Source: Bradyrhizobiaceae bacterium (lineage in GTDB: Bacteria > Pseudomonadota > Alphaproteobacteria > Rhizobiales > Xanthobacteraceae). Taken from it: a stretch of DNA of 53,549 nt. Below, one piece after another: positions 1-7,829 of this stretch (the first letter of the stretch is position 1; each line of letters starts with the position of its first letter). The position numbers and the translations under genes were made by a program. The notes below the pieces were generated by a model. The model searched no databases, had not been told where the DNA came from, and worked only from the letters and a program-made list of their open reading frames with translations. Where the stretch lies: assembly GCA_947481635.1 (NCBI GenBank), contig CANKHJ010000008.1:1-53549 (forward strand). Direction: 5' to 3'.

Positions 1-748
1 GATATTTCTTGAGGAAGCTACGTAGCGTCTGCTCGCCGAGCGCGTAATCCTTGCGCAGCACATAGCCATAGCCGAGGTCATATTCGTCGCGCGGCGATTG
101 CGTCGGCGGCAGCGTCGCGACCTGGGTGCGGCCCGGATCGCGCGACCCTTGCGCGTCGGTCCGCACCTGGGGCACCAGCGCCGGATCACGCGACGCGTTG
201 CCGGCGAGCGTGGAAAGATCGAGCGGCGCGCCGGAGGTGCGTCCACCCGGCACGCCGACCGGCTCGTCTGACACCACGGCAGCGGAATCCTGTTCAGGCG
301 GCAGCGGCGCGGCACCCGGTCCACCGCCGAGCGTGCGCGGAACACCTGGTGCAGCCGGATTTTGCGCCGGATCGAATGCGTCACCGCGACGACCGGGAGT
401 CGCGGCCGGCGCGGCTGGTGTCGCCTGCGCCGCGGGTGCACGACCCTGTTGCGGAGCCGCGGGCGCGCGGCCCGGCGCGGCAGGAGCAGCGCCACGGCTG
501 CTGCTCAATTCCTGAAAGCGGTATTCGTTGTCGTCCTGCTGCTTCTTGATCTGCTGCTCGAGCTGCTGGTTACGGAATTGCAGTTGCTCGACGAGGCCGG
601 TGAGCTGCCGCATCTGGTTCTCGATCCGGTCGAGACGCACCACCAGATCGGAGCCGGCCATCTGCGCCGACGCGACGGTGACCGAGCAGATGAGCGCGGC
701 GGCACAGGCCGCCGTTTTGAAGGACAACAGGGTCATTGGGGATCGCAT
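1..748 (-). CDS. cpoB: Cell division coordinator CpoB (YbgF), C-terminally truncated by the window edge
   Basis: Periplasmic partner of the Tol-Pal machine that links outer-membrane constriction to septal peptidoglycan synthesis. The visible 249 residues show a signal peptide ending near ASAQ, a short coiled coil rich in Q, L and E (about residues 35-75) of the kind that trimerises in E. coli CpoB, a long Pro/Ala/Gly linker, and the start of the TPR region (DEYDLGYGYVLRKDYALGEQ, a conserved block in this family). Further TPRs lie beyond base 1. The start is taken at the ATG that opens MRSPMTLLSFK; in-frame ATGs at 766 and 736 are alternatives and none has a convincing ribosome-binding site. 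It follows pal by about 100 bases on the same strand. Confidence 0.9.
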   Translation of the reverse strand, partial: MRSPMTLLSFKTAACAAALICSVTVASAQMAGSDLVVRLDRIENQMRQLTGLVEQLQFRNQQLEQQIKKQQDDNEYRFQELSSSRGAAPAAPGRAPAAPQQGRAPAAQATPAAPAATPGRRGDAFDPAQNPAAPGVPRTLGGGPGAAPLPPEQDSAAVVSDEPVGVPGGRTSGAPLDLSTLAGNASRDPALVPQVRTDAQGSRDPGRTQVATLPPTQSPRDEYDLGYGYVLRKDYALGEQTLRSFLKKY

Positions 749-845
749 GATGTTTGCCGGTTGCATGATTTTACCGGTGCCAGTGCGACCAAAATATGTC
801 GGGCGGCGCAATCGGCGCCGCCCTGATTCGTCGTTCTCGAAGCGC

Positions 846-1352
846 TCACGAACTCGCGTTGAGAACCGTCACGGCGCGACGATTCTGCGACCAGCATGAA
901 ATGTCGTTGCACACCGCGACCGGGCGTTCCTTGCCGTAGGAGATCGTCCGCATGCGTTGTGGCTGGATGCCGCGCGACGCGAGATAGTCCCGCACCGTCT
1001 GCGAACGGCGCGCGCCCAACGCGATGTTGTATTCGCGCGTGCCGCGCTCGTCCGCATGACCTTCGATGGTGAAGCTGTATTGCGGATAATTCGACAGCCA
1101 CTGCGACTGCTTGTCGAGCGTCGCCACCGATTGCGGGGTGAGCTGGGTCGAATCGCTTTCGAAGAACACGCGGTCGCCGACATTGACCACGAAATCCTGC
1201 TGGCTTCCGGGCGTCGCCGCGCCGGCCATGCCCGGCCCGCCCGGGCCGCCGGCTTGATCCGCGGGATTGCTGGCGCAAGCGCCAAGCGCCAGCACCACCG
1301 ACAATGCGGCGGCCAGTTTCACACCACGGATAATACGCATCACACTCGTCAT
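846..1352 (-). CDS. pal: Peptidoglycan-associated lipoprotein Pal
   Basis: Outer-membrane lipoprotein that tethers the outer membrane to peptidoglycan and is the terminal partner of TolB. The 168-residue product has a lipobox LALGAC with the lipidated Cys at residue 26, a Gly/Pro-rich tether, and an OmpA-like peptidoglycan-binding domain with the signature GHADERGTREYNIALGARR (about residues 97-115). The reading frame stays open to 1484, but a GGAG eight bases before the ATG at 1352 and the position of the lipoprotein signal fix the start there; an ATG four codons further in is also possible. It sits between tolB and cpoB, the usual order. Confidence 0.96.
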   Translation of the reverse strand: MTSVMRIIRGVKLAAALSVVLALGACASNPADQAGGPGGPGMAGAATPGSQQDFVVNVGDRVFFESDSTQLTPQSVATLDKQSQWLSNYPQYSFTIEGHADERGTREYNIALGARRSQTVRDYLASRGIQPQRMRTISYGKERPVAVCNDISCWSQNRRAVTVLNASS

Positions 1353-1547
1353 TCCGGTGACTCCATTCTGTACCCGTTTCCGGACATGCTCCCGGTCTAC
1401 AGGCGCTTCGTTAATCGAAGGTTCTGTCAACCTTGACGAGGCGTTGCTGAGGTCATTCGAACGCGATTCAACGGCGCAAACCATTTGGTATGGTTAATGC
1501 GGCGTGAAGGCGGCAAAAGCACGACCGTCGGCGGGCGCGTGTCGCCG

Positions 1548-2912
1548 TTACGACAGCAGCGGCGACCAGGCCGGGTCGGACGCAAAACTCGGCGTCGGGA
1601 TGCGCTGCTCGTTGCGGCCGGTGATGTCGACGCTGAATAATTGCGCGCCGGGCGAGCCGGCGGGCTCGCGGAAGAACATCAGCACCCGGCCGTTCGGCGA
1701 GAACGTCGGCCCTTCATTGTGAAAGCCGGAGGTCAGGATGCGCTCGCCCGAACCATCCGGCTTCATGATGCCGATGGAGAACTGCCCCTGTGTCTCGCGC
1801 GTGAAGGCAATGTAGTCGCCGCGCGGCGACCAGACCGGCGTCGAATATTTGCCCTGGCCGAAACTGATCCGCTGCGCAGGACCGCCGGTCGCGGCCATGA
1901 CGTAAATCTGCTGCTGGCCGCCGCGATCGGATTCGAAGCAGATGCGCGTGCCGTCGGGCGCGTAACAGGGCGCCGTATCGATCGCCGCCGCGGTGTCGGT
2001 GAGCCGCGTCGTGGCCTTCGAACGCAGGTCCATCACGAAGATATTGGTACTGCCGCCCTCCTGCAGGCTCATGCTCAAGATCACGCGCTGACCGTCATTC
2101 GAGAACCGCGGCGAGAATGTCATGCGCGGGAAATTGCCCACGGTCTCACGCTGGCCGGTTTCGATATTCATCAGGAACACGCGCGGCTCGCCCTGCCCGT
2201 AAGACATATAGGTGATGTCCTGCGTCGTCGGCGAGAAGCGCGGCGTCAGCACCAGCTCTTCGCCGCGCGTGAGATACTTCACCGCTGCGCCGTCCTGATC
2301 CATGATCGCGAGTTTCTTGACGCGGCGGTCCTTCGGGCCGCTCTCGTCGACGAACACGACGCGGCTGTCGAAATAACCCTTCTCGCCGGTGATCCGCTCA
2401 TAGATCGCATCGGAAATGATGTGGCCGATACGGCGCCAGTTCTCGGTGGTCGTGAAATATTGCTGGCCGGTGAGTTGCTCGCGCGCGAACACGTCCCATA
2501 GCCGGAATTCGGCCTTGAGCCGGCCGTCAGGCTGGCGCGATATCCGCCCGGTGACCAGCGCCTGCGCGTTGATGGTCTGCCAGTCCGGGAAGCGCGGCTG
2601 GCCGTCGATCGAGGTGATCTTTTCAAGATAGGCCTGCTGATCGATCGGCGCGAACAATCCGCAACGCTTCAGATTGCCGGTGATGATCTGCGTGATGGCG
2701 CGCGCGGTCTCCGGATCCTGGAGACCGACGCCGACGAAATCCGGCAGCGCGATGGTCATCGGCTGGATGTTGCCCTGGGTGACGTCGAGCTTGAGCACCG
2801 CATGCGCGGCGCGTGGCGACAGCCCGGCGAGTGCACCGGCGCCGGCACCCAGCATCAGCCGCCGCCGCGACAGGTCAAAGCCAGAGGGGGTTCGGTTCAT
2901 CATGTCGTTCAT
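1548..2912 (-). CDS. tolB: Tol-Pal translocation protein TolB
   Basis: Periplasmic beta-propeller that cycles between Pal and OmpL/TolA contacts in the Tol-Pal system. The protein has 454 residues, the normal length. The N-terminal TolB domain (about residues 40-165) is followed by repeated PD40/WD-like blades containing motifs such as [42 protein letters not shown] and [13 protein letters not shown]. The signal peptide begins [16 protein letters not shown], a twin-arginine-like pattern. Several Met codons cluster at the start (2912, 2903, 2900), so the exact first residue is uncertain. The gene follows tolA by 39 bases. Confidence 0.95.
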   Translation of the reverse strand: MNDMMNRTPSGFDLSRRRLMLGAGAGALAGLSPRAAHAVLKLDVTQGNIQPMTIALPDFVGVGLQDPETARAITQIITGNLKRCGLFAPIDQQAYLEKITSIDGQPRFPDWQTINAQALVTGRISRQPDGRLKAEFRLWDVFAREQLTGQQYFTTTENWRRIGHIISDAIYERITGEKGYFDSRVVFVDESGPKDRRVKKLAIMDQDGAAVKYLTRGEELVLTPRFSPTTQDITYMSYGQGEPRVFLMNIETGQRETVGNFPRMTFSPRFSNDGQRVILSMSLQEGGSTNIFVMDLRSKATTRLTDTAAAIDTAPCYAPDGTRICFESDRGGQQQIYVMAATGGPAQRISFGQGKYSTPVWSPRGDYIAFTRETQGQFSIGIMKPDGSGERILTSGFHNEGPTFSPNGRVLMFFREPAGSPGAQLFSVDITGRNEQRIPTPSFASDPAWSPLLS

Positions 2913-2951
2913 GGAATCAATCGCGTTGCATGATCAAAAAGGGAGCTGACA

Positions 2952-3812
2952 TCAACCACCGAACATCTGACGCGGGTCGAACGTGACCTCGACGTCCTTC
3001 CAGGTCTCGTAGGTTTCCTGCCGCAGCATGTCATAGGGCTGGCCGCGGAAGATCGCGCGGATCGCGCTATCGCGTGCCGCGACGAAGAGTGGATTAGTGC
3101 CGCTGGTCAGCACCACCGGCGGCGCCGCGAGCTTGCCGTCACGCGTGAGCTGGATGCGCACGAGGACCACCAGCTGCTCCGGATTTTTGGCGCCGGCCGG
3201 CGGATTCCATAATTGCGCCAGCCGCGCGCGTAGCGCGTCGAGCTCGCTTTGCGAGAGCGTCGAAGCGGTGCCGCTCGACAGGCCGAGGGAAACGTTGTGG
3301 TTGACCTGATCGCCGGCTGCGGCGACCCGCTTCGGCTCCTGCTTGTTGAGCAGCGCGGCGATCTTCATCGGATCGAATTTCGGCGGCACCGGGATCGGCT
3401 GCTTCTTCTCCACCGGCTGCGGCTTGGCCTTTTCCTTCTTCAGCGCTTCCGCGATCTGGTCCGGCTCTTTCTTCTCCGGCTTCGGATCGGGCTTCGCGTC
3501 CTGCTTCGGCTGCGGAGGCGGCGTCGGCGCTTCCTGGGCCGCGACGACTTCCTTCTTCTCGGTCGGCTTCGGCGCGGGGTCTTCGACCTTGTTCTTCTCG
3601 GCGACCTTCTCGACCAGCGGCTTCGGCGGCGTCTCGGCCGGCTTCGCGTTCTTCTGGCCTGCGGTGATCTGCGAGAAGTCCTTTTCCGAGATGACGTCGA
3701 CCGGAACCGACTCGACCGACTTCGCCTCGAGCGGCTTCACGGCGAACGACCACACGCTCCAGATGAGGAGCGCGGCGTGCCCCGCAAGAGATATGGCGAC
3801 TCCAGCCTTCAT
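2952..3812 (-). CDS. tolA: TolA-like energy-transducing protein
   Basis: Inner-membrane protein that passes proton-motive force from TolQR across the periplasm to Pal and TolB. The 286-residue product starts with one membrane helix (about residues 3-23), followed by a long low-complexity segment rich in K, P, E and A (about 60-185) that acts as a periplasmic spacer, and a C-terminal TonB/TolA-type domain with LVVLVRIQLTRDGKL and a conserved final strand. The frame is open up to a TTG abutting the tolR stop, which would add 13 residues; the ATG at 3812 is preferred because it places the membrane helix at the N-terminus. Confidence 0.9.
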   Translation of the reverse strand: MKAGVAISLAGHAALLIWSVWSFAVKPLEAKSVESVPVDVISEKDFSQITAGQKNAKPAETPPKPLVEKVAEKNKVEDPAPKPTEKKEVVAAQEAPTPPPQPKQDAKPDPKPEKKEPDQIAEALKKEKAKPQPVEKKQPIPVPPKFDPMKIAALLNKQEPKRVAAAGDQVNHNVSLGLSSGTASTLSQSELDALRARLAQLWNPPAGAKNPEQLVVLVRIQLTRDGKLAAPPVVLTSGTNPLFVAARDSAIRAIFRGQPYDMLRQETYETWKDVEVTFDPRQMFGG

Positions 3813-3851
3813 CTCACGCCATCGACCGATTCTGAGAAAAAGTCCCCGCAA

Positions 3852-4304
<453 letters not shown>

Positions 4305-4312
4305 CAGGTGCC

Positions 4313-5026
4313 CTATGCCCGTTCGTCGATCTGCCGCGACAGGATCGCGGCGAATTCGTCGGCGAAGCCCTCCAGGCGCTGGGCCTGCTTGTTCACCTCG
4401 GATGTGAACTTGTTATAGAAAATGGTCGCCGGGATGGCAGCAATCAGGCCAATTGCGGTCGCGAACAGCGCCTCGGCAATGCCGGGCGCGACGACCGCGA
4501 GCGACGTGTTCTTGGACGCCGCAATCGATTGAAATGCCGTCATAATTCCCCAGACCGTGCCGAACAACCCGACGAAGGGACCCGCCGAGCCGACCGTCGC
4601 CAGCACCAGCAGCCGCCGCTCCAGCCGCTCGATCTCGCGGGCAATCGTGACGTCCATCACCTTCTCGATGCGCATCTGAAGGCCGGCGAAGGAACGGGTC
4701 TGGCCCTCGAAGCTGCGTTTCCATTCGCGCATCGCGGCGACGAACAGGGCGGCCATCGAATGGGTCGGCCGCGACGACAGCGAACGATAGAGTTCCTCAA
4801 GCGACTGCCCCGACCAGAAGGCCTGCTCGAAACGGTCCATCGCCTTCTTGGTGCGGCTGTAGAGGATGATCTTGTCGACCGCGATCGCCCAGACCCAGAC
4901 CGAGCAGACCACCAAGCCGAGCATGACGGCCTTGACGATCCAACCCGCCTGCAGGAACAGGGCGAACAGCGACACGTCGGACGACGCGGCCAGCAAAACC
5001 GATTGGGCTATGTCGGCGGGATTCAT
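4313..5026 (-). CDS. tolQ: MotA/TolQ/ExbB proton channel protein TolQ
   Basis: Three-helix inner-membrane subunit that forms the pentameric proton channel with TolR. The 237-residue product has an N-terminal helix (about residues 18-48), a large cytoplasmic loop with WSGQSLEELY, and the paired C-terminal helices with VGSAGPFVGLFGTVWGIM and PGIAEALFATAIGLIAAIPA, the hallmark MotA_ExbB blocks. An AAGGA eight bases before the ATG supports the start. It is the first gene of the tol-pal cluster; in many relatives ybgC directly precedes it, but here about 2.2 kb of other material intervenes. Confidence 0.96.
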   Translation of the reverse strand: MNPADIAQSVLLAASSDVSLFALFLQAGWIVKAVMLGLVVCSVWVWAIAVDKIILYSRTKKAMDRFEQAFWSGQSLEELYRSLSSRPTHSMAALFVAAMREWKRSFEGQTRSFAGLQMRIEKVMDVTIAREIERLERRLLVLATVGSAGPFVGLFGTVWGIMTAFQSIAASKNTSLAVVAPGIAEALFATAIGLIAAIPATIFYNKFTSEVNKQAQRLEGFADEFAAILSRQIDERA

Positions 5027-5065
5027 TCAGCAGGTCCTTTCGCTCGCCGGGCGCGCGGGCGGCGA

Positions 5066-5083
5066 CGGATATCGCGATATCCG
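5066..5083. promoter_or_regulatory. Perfect 18-base palindrome in the tolQ leader
   Basis: CGGATATCGCGATATCCG is its own reverse complement and lies 39 bases upstream of the tolQ ATG. Its length, position and AT-rich half-sites fit a dimeric-regulator operator or a leader hairpin. Nothing in the sequence identifies the binding protein, so the role is inference. Confidence 0.4.
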
Positions 5084-5211
5084 CTCACCAAACCCAATCA
5101 TCAGAGGGACTTTCGCCGCCCGTCCGCGGCTGCACCGCAATCGTCGGCGAAAATGGTCAAATGAGGGCGCTCCGGACCGTGTTTTCCCGGCCTAACCAGC
5201 GCCGATTGTGG

Positions 5212-5226
5212 TTAACAGGGGGTTAT
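5212..5226. promoter_or_regulatory. Near-consensus CtrA box upstream of tolQ
   Basis: TTAA, seven bases, TTAT: one mismatch from the alphaproteobacterial CtrA consensus TTAA-N7-TTAA, about 190 bases before tolQ. A single near match can arise by chance, but this is the only unoccupied upstream region of the tol cluster. Confidence 0.2.
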
Positions 5227-5357
5227 CAAGGTATTGGGCCGAGGCCGCTGCGACAATGATGCGAGGCGTAGTGCCGCCGATTCGTGGGATTCGGTCATCA
5301 TACCTCTCCGGACAGCATGATTGGTCTCGCGGCGCGGGCGCCCGAGCTTTGCCGTGT

Positions 5358-5685
5358 CCCCCTCCAACACAACGAGGGGGAGCGGAGCGCCGGGAGGCGC
5401 AATGTCGGGAGCTATGCCTGCGAGGCACAGCGCGCGTCTTACGATCGACGCGCCCGCCTCTCGGCGCTCCACTTGCGGATTTGTCGACCCGGGCCGCGCT
5501 TGCAAGAACCGGCACCGTGCCGATCCTCGTACAGCGAGCTCCTCGCGTGCGGGTCGTAATGCCCGCAGGGCGGAGTCCCGGGGTCGCCCGAGTGCGTGGT
5601 TACGAGCCACGGCCGCAGGCACCGCACCCTGCTCCGCCTTCAGGACCGTCTCTAGAAGACGCCCCCTCACGAGCAGGATGAGGGG
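5358..5685 (+). ncRNA. Candidate highly structured RNA or dispersed structured repeat
   Basis: Nearly the whole stretch resolves into consecutive perfect helices. In order: 5358-5364 with 5374-5380; a 16-base helix 5384-5399 with 5455-5470, enclosing hairpins 5415-5427 and 5432-5453; a 7-base helix 5485-5491 with 5550-5556, enclosing hairpins 5510-5522 and 5534-5546; 5569-5575 with 5632-5638, enclosing 5592-5596/5623-5627 and 5596-5599/5607-5610; 5647-5651 with 5657-5661; and 5663-5669 with 5679-5685. The only irregular pair in the 16-base helix is G-U if the plus strand is transcribed and C-A otherwise, which favours plus. Open frames on both strands translate to Arg/Pro/Ser-rich sequence without domains. 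Similar Arg/Pro-rich hypothetical frames recur in Bradyrhizobiaceae as far as I remember, so it may be a dispersed element. No RNase P, tmRNA, SRP or group II domain V signature is visible. Confidence 0.5.
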
Positions 5686-5790
5686 ATATAATCATAACAA
5701 TGGAATAAAATCTAACCTCGAACTCAGTCATCCCCACTGTTCATGCGGCAGCCCTAGGCGAAAATTCGGCAACGAACTTGTCAACGTCAT

Positions 5791-5822
5791 CGGGCCGCCC
5801 GCCTGGGGAGGCGAACGGCCCG
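5791..5822 (-). terminator. Strong hairpin after the DUF2852 gene, possible terminator
   Basis: CGGGCCG pairs with CGGCCCG, and an inner CGCCT pairs with AGGCG around a GGGG tetraloop, 25 bases downstream of the DUF2852 stop on the minus strand. No U-run follows, so it may stabilise a 3' end or terminate only partly. Confidence 0.4.
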
Positions 5823-5846
5823 AAATCACACCTGCGATATTTTGAC

Positions 5847-6317
5847 TCAGGCGTGCTGCGGAGCTCCGGTCTCGGGGCCGCGGTTGCGGCGTTCGTTCAT
5901 GAACTGATCGAACTCGGCGCGATCCTTGGCGAAACGCAGCCGATCGAGGAAGTCGCGGAATTCCTTCTGCTCGTCCTCAAGCCGCTTGATCGCATCGGTG
6001 CGGTATTCGTCAAACGCGCGATTTCCGCTGCTGGACGAACCGCCGCCCCAGCCAGAACCGCCTGGACCGCCGCCCATGCGCTCGCGTACGCGGTCCATTT
6101 TCATCTGCAAGCCTTCGAGCTTGCGTTCCCAGCGGCCGTCATGGCCGCGATAGCCGTATCCGCAACCCATTTTTCTACTCCAGATCATGAAGAACAGGGT
6201 GGCGAGGCCGAGCGGCCACCAGGCGATGAACGCCAGGATCGTGACGATGATCGCAAATGGCCGCCCGAAAGGCGCCCAGCCGTGCCTGTAGTCGGCGGTG
6301 TATTCACTGGTAGACAT
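5847..6317 (-). CDS. DUF2852 membrane protein
   Basis: Function unknown; a small Hyphomicrobiales-type inner-membrane protein. The 156 residues comprise a hydrophilic head (EYTADYRHGWAPFGRP), two closely spaced hydrophobic segments (about residues 19-46), a Gly/Ser-rich linker (about 78-98) and a charged C-terminal helix (FDEYRTDAIKRLEDEQKEF onward) likely to form a coiled coil. The frame is open far upstream into the tetR gene, but the ATG at 6317 has AGG at the right distance and lies just after a promoter and operator. The context suggests it is the target of the adjacent TetR regulator. Confidence 0.85.
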   Translation of the reverse strand: MSTSEYTADYRHGWAPFGRPFAIIVTILAFIAWWPLGLATLFFMIWSRKMGCGYGYRGHDGRWERKLEGLQMKMDRVRERMGGGPGGSGWGGGSSSSGNRAFDEYRTDAIKRLEDEQKEFRDFLDRLRFAKDRAEFDQFMNERRNRGPETGAPQHA

Positions 6318-6331
6318 GTCTGCCTCGCGCG

Positions 6332-6354
6332 TGTGAATGTAAATAACATTCACA
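6332..6354. promoter_or_regulatory. 23-base TetR-type operator before the DUF2852 gene
   Basis: Perfect 9-base arms TGTGAATGT and ACATTCACA flank a 5-base spacer. The site abuts the likely -10 element and covers the expected transcription start, the classical placement for a TetR-family repressor. The tetR gene ends 40 bases upstream on the same strand. Assignment to this particular regulator is inference. Confidence 0.65.
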
Positions 6355-6383
6355 TAGCTAAATCGACCTCTGCCGCTTGTCAA
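6355..6383 (-). promoter_or_regulatory. Promoter of the DUF2852 gene
   Basis: On the minus strand a perfect -35 hexamer TTGACA (6383-6378) is followed after exactly 17 bases by TAGCTA (6360-6355), a weak -10 match, immediately upstream of the 23-base operator. This would give the DUF2852 gene its own regulated promoter, separate from tetR. Confidence 0.5.
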
Positions 6384-6393
6384 GAGACGCCGC

Positions 6394-7128
6394 TCAAGAA
6401 GTTCGGCGCGATCCCGCCGGAGGCACCGAGCCGGGCGGTTTTGCTCCGCCGGGAGACCACGGCCCTGGCGGCGGTTCGTCCTTCGCCTTGTGGGGGCGCA
6501 CCAGTCCCAATCCCTGCAAATAAACCAGCACGCCCGCTTCCAGCAGATCCTCGGCAGGCATCGGCAACGCCCGTCGGCCGCCATCGCTGCGGCCGAACAG
6601 CGACGCCACCCCATGCGCCATCGACCAGATGTGCAAAGCGACCATCATGGCCGGCGGACGCTGCCCGGTCGGCATCAACGACACCAAGCGTTCCGCGGCG
6701 CCACGCAGCACGCCGAAGGCGCGATCGCCGGCTTCCCGCAAGCCGGGATTCGCATCGAGCGGAATCGCAGCCTCGAACATCGCCGAATAATACGGCCCTT
6801 CGGTACGCGCGAAGTCGAGGTAGGCGCGTCCCAGCCGTTCGAAGGCAACACCGGGATCGGGCCGGCCCTCGTCCCATGCCTTGGCCAGCGCGGCTTCGAA
6901 CATCACGAAGCCGCGCAACGCGACGTCGGCGATCAGTTCGTCGCGGTCGCGAAAGTGGCGGTAAGGCGCCGCGGCGCTGACGCCGGCCCAGCGCGCCGCA
7001 TCGGCAAAGGTGAACCCCGCCGGGCCTTTCTGGGCAATCAGTTCCACGGCGGCGCGGACCAGCGCTTCCTTCAGGTTGCCGTGATGATAGCCGCGCGGCC
7101 CGCCTCGGCCATCCTTGGACCAGCTCAT
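6394..7128 (-). CDS. TetR/AcrR family transcriptional regulator with WHG-type C-terminal domain
   Basis: DNA-binding repressor of 244 residues. The N-terminal helix-turn-helix spans about residues 17-65, with the typical recognition region FTFADAARWAGVSAAAPYRH followed by FRDRDELIADVA. The C-terminal ligand domain contains FARTEGPYYSAMFEAAIP and an HIWSMAHGVASLF helix, features of the TetR_C (WHG) group. The tail (last 30 residues) is Pro/Lys-rich. No good Shine-Dalgarno precedes the ATG. A matching palindrome lies downstream, before the DUF2852 gene, rather than at its own start. Together they split ybgC from tolQ. The ligand is unknown. Confidence 0.9.
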   Translation of the reverse strand: MSWSKDGRGGPRGYHHGNLKEALVRAAVELIAQKGPAGFTFADAARWAGVSAAAPYRHFRDRDELIADVALRGFVMFEAALAKAWDEGRPDPGVAFERLGRAYLDFARTEGPYYSAMFEAAIPLDANPGLREAGDRAFGVLRGAAERLVSLMPTGQRPPAMMVALHIWSMAHGVASLFGRSDGGRRALPMPAEDLLEAGVLVYLQGLGLVRPHKAKDEPPPGPWSPGGAKPPGSVPPAGSRRTS

Positions 7129-7209
7129 GTAAGGAGCGTTAACATGGCACGACGCGAGTCGTCGACACCCGTCTGATCCCGAACCGGAATGCCGTCGTGA
7201 CGCCGAACC

Positions 7210-7671
7210 TCACGCCGATCTGTGCTGATCCGCCAGCATCGCCAGGCGCAATGATTTCGGAATCGGCCGCGCGCGGCCGTCCGCCACGAAGGCGACGCGC
7301 ACCTTCGCCTCCACCAGCAGGTCTTCGTCGCGCATGACACGCTGATGCAGCGTGATCGACGCCCCCTTCACCTCATGCGGCAGGGTCTCGATGCGCAGCA
7401 CGTCATCCATGCGCGCCGGCTTGAGATAGTCGATCTGCATCGCGCGCACGACGAATGAAAAGCCGGGCGCCTCCGCTTGCGCCTCGGCGAACAACGCGCG
7501 CTGGTCCGCACCCAGCAGACGCAGGTAATTGGTGCGGCCGCGTTCCATGAAGCGCAGATAATTCGCGTGATAGACGATGCCGGTAAAATCCGTGTCTTCG
7601 TAATAGACGCGCAGCGTCATCAGGTGGCGGCCATCGCGAATTTCGCCGTCGATCGATTGCATGGCGTCCAT
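7210..7671 (-). CDS. ybgC: Tol-Pal-associated acyl-CoA thioesterase YbgC
   Basis: Hotdog-fold thioesterase conserved beside tol-pal genes and thought to act on short-chain acyl-CoA or acyl-ACP. The product has 153 residues with the YbgC signature RVYYEDTDFTGIVYHANYLR; the catalytic Asp is residue 28 by alignment to E. coli Asp18. The start is unsettled: the first Met gives a 17-residue extension before MTLRVYYEDTD, and neither Met has a clear ribosome-binding site. Normally this gene lies directly upstream of tolQ. Confidence 0.93.
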   Translation of the reverse strand: MDAMQSIDGEIRDGRHLMTLRVYYEDTDFTGIVYHANYLRFMERGRTNYLRLLGADQRALFAEAQAEAPGFSFVVRAMQIDYLKPARMDDVLRIETLPHEVKGASITLHQRVMRDEDLLVEAKVRVAFVADGRARPIPKSLRLAMLADQHRSA

Positions 7672-7690
7672 CGATAATCCGAAGCTTTGG

Positions 7691-7787
7691 TGGATGCCGG
7701 GTTTAGAGCCTTTCCGGCTTTGATGGAATCAAAGCCGGGGCTCTAGTTCTTGTTTTGACGCGTTTTCTTCACGCGAACCGGCATCCA
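7691..7787. repeat. Nested palindromic repeat element between ybgC and the phosphoesterase gene
   Basis: An outer pair (7691-7700 with 7778-7787) encloses a long hairpin, 7704-7745, whose arms TAGAGCC and GGCTCTA flank a second near-perfect arm pair built on CCGGCTTTGAT/ATCAAAGCCGG. The trailing segment TTTTGACGCGTTTTCTTCAC and the hairpin resemble a multi-copy intergenic element I recall from Bradyrhizobiaceae genomes. It may also act as a bidirectional transcript end. Confidence 0.75.
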
Positions 7788-7829
7788 CTTCGCTCGAAAA
7801 CGCTACGAGACACCCGCGATCTGTCGATT

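Noticed and set aside
1353-1547. A gene between tolB and pal
   Set aside because: The 195-base gap only contains the upstream extension of the pal frame and a plus-strand frame without a ribosome-binding site; nothing further was seen.
5208-5845. Several Arg/Pro/Ser-rich open frames on both strands in the tolQ upstream region
   Set aside because: They overlap each other in all frames, have no ribosome-binding sites or domains, and are explained by the stem-rich GC composition of the structured element.
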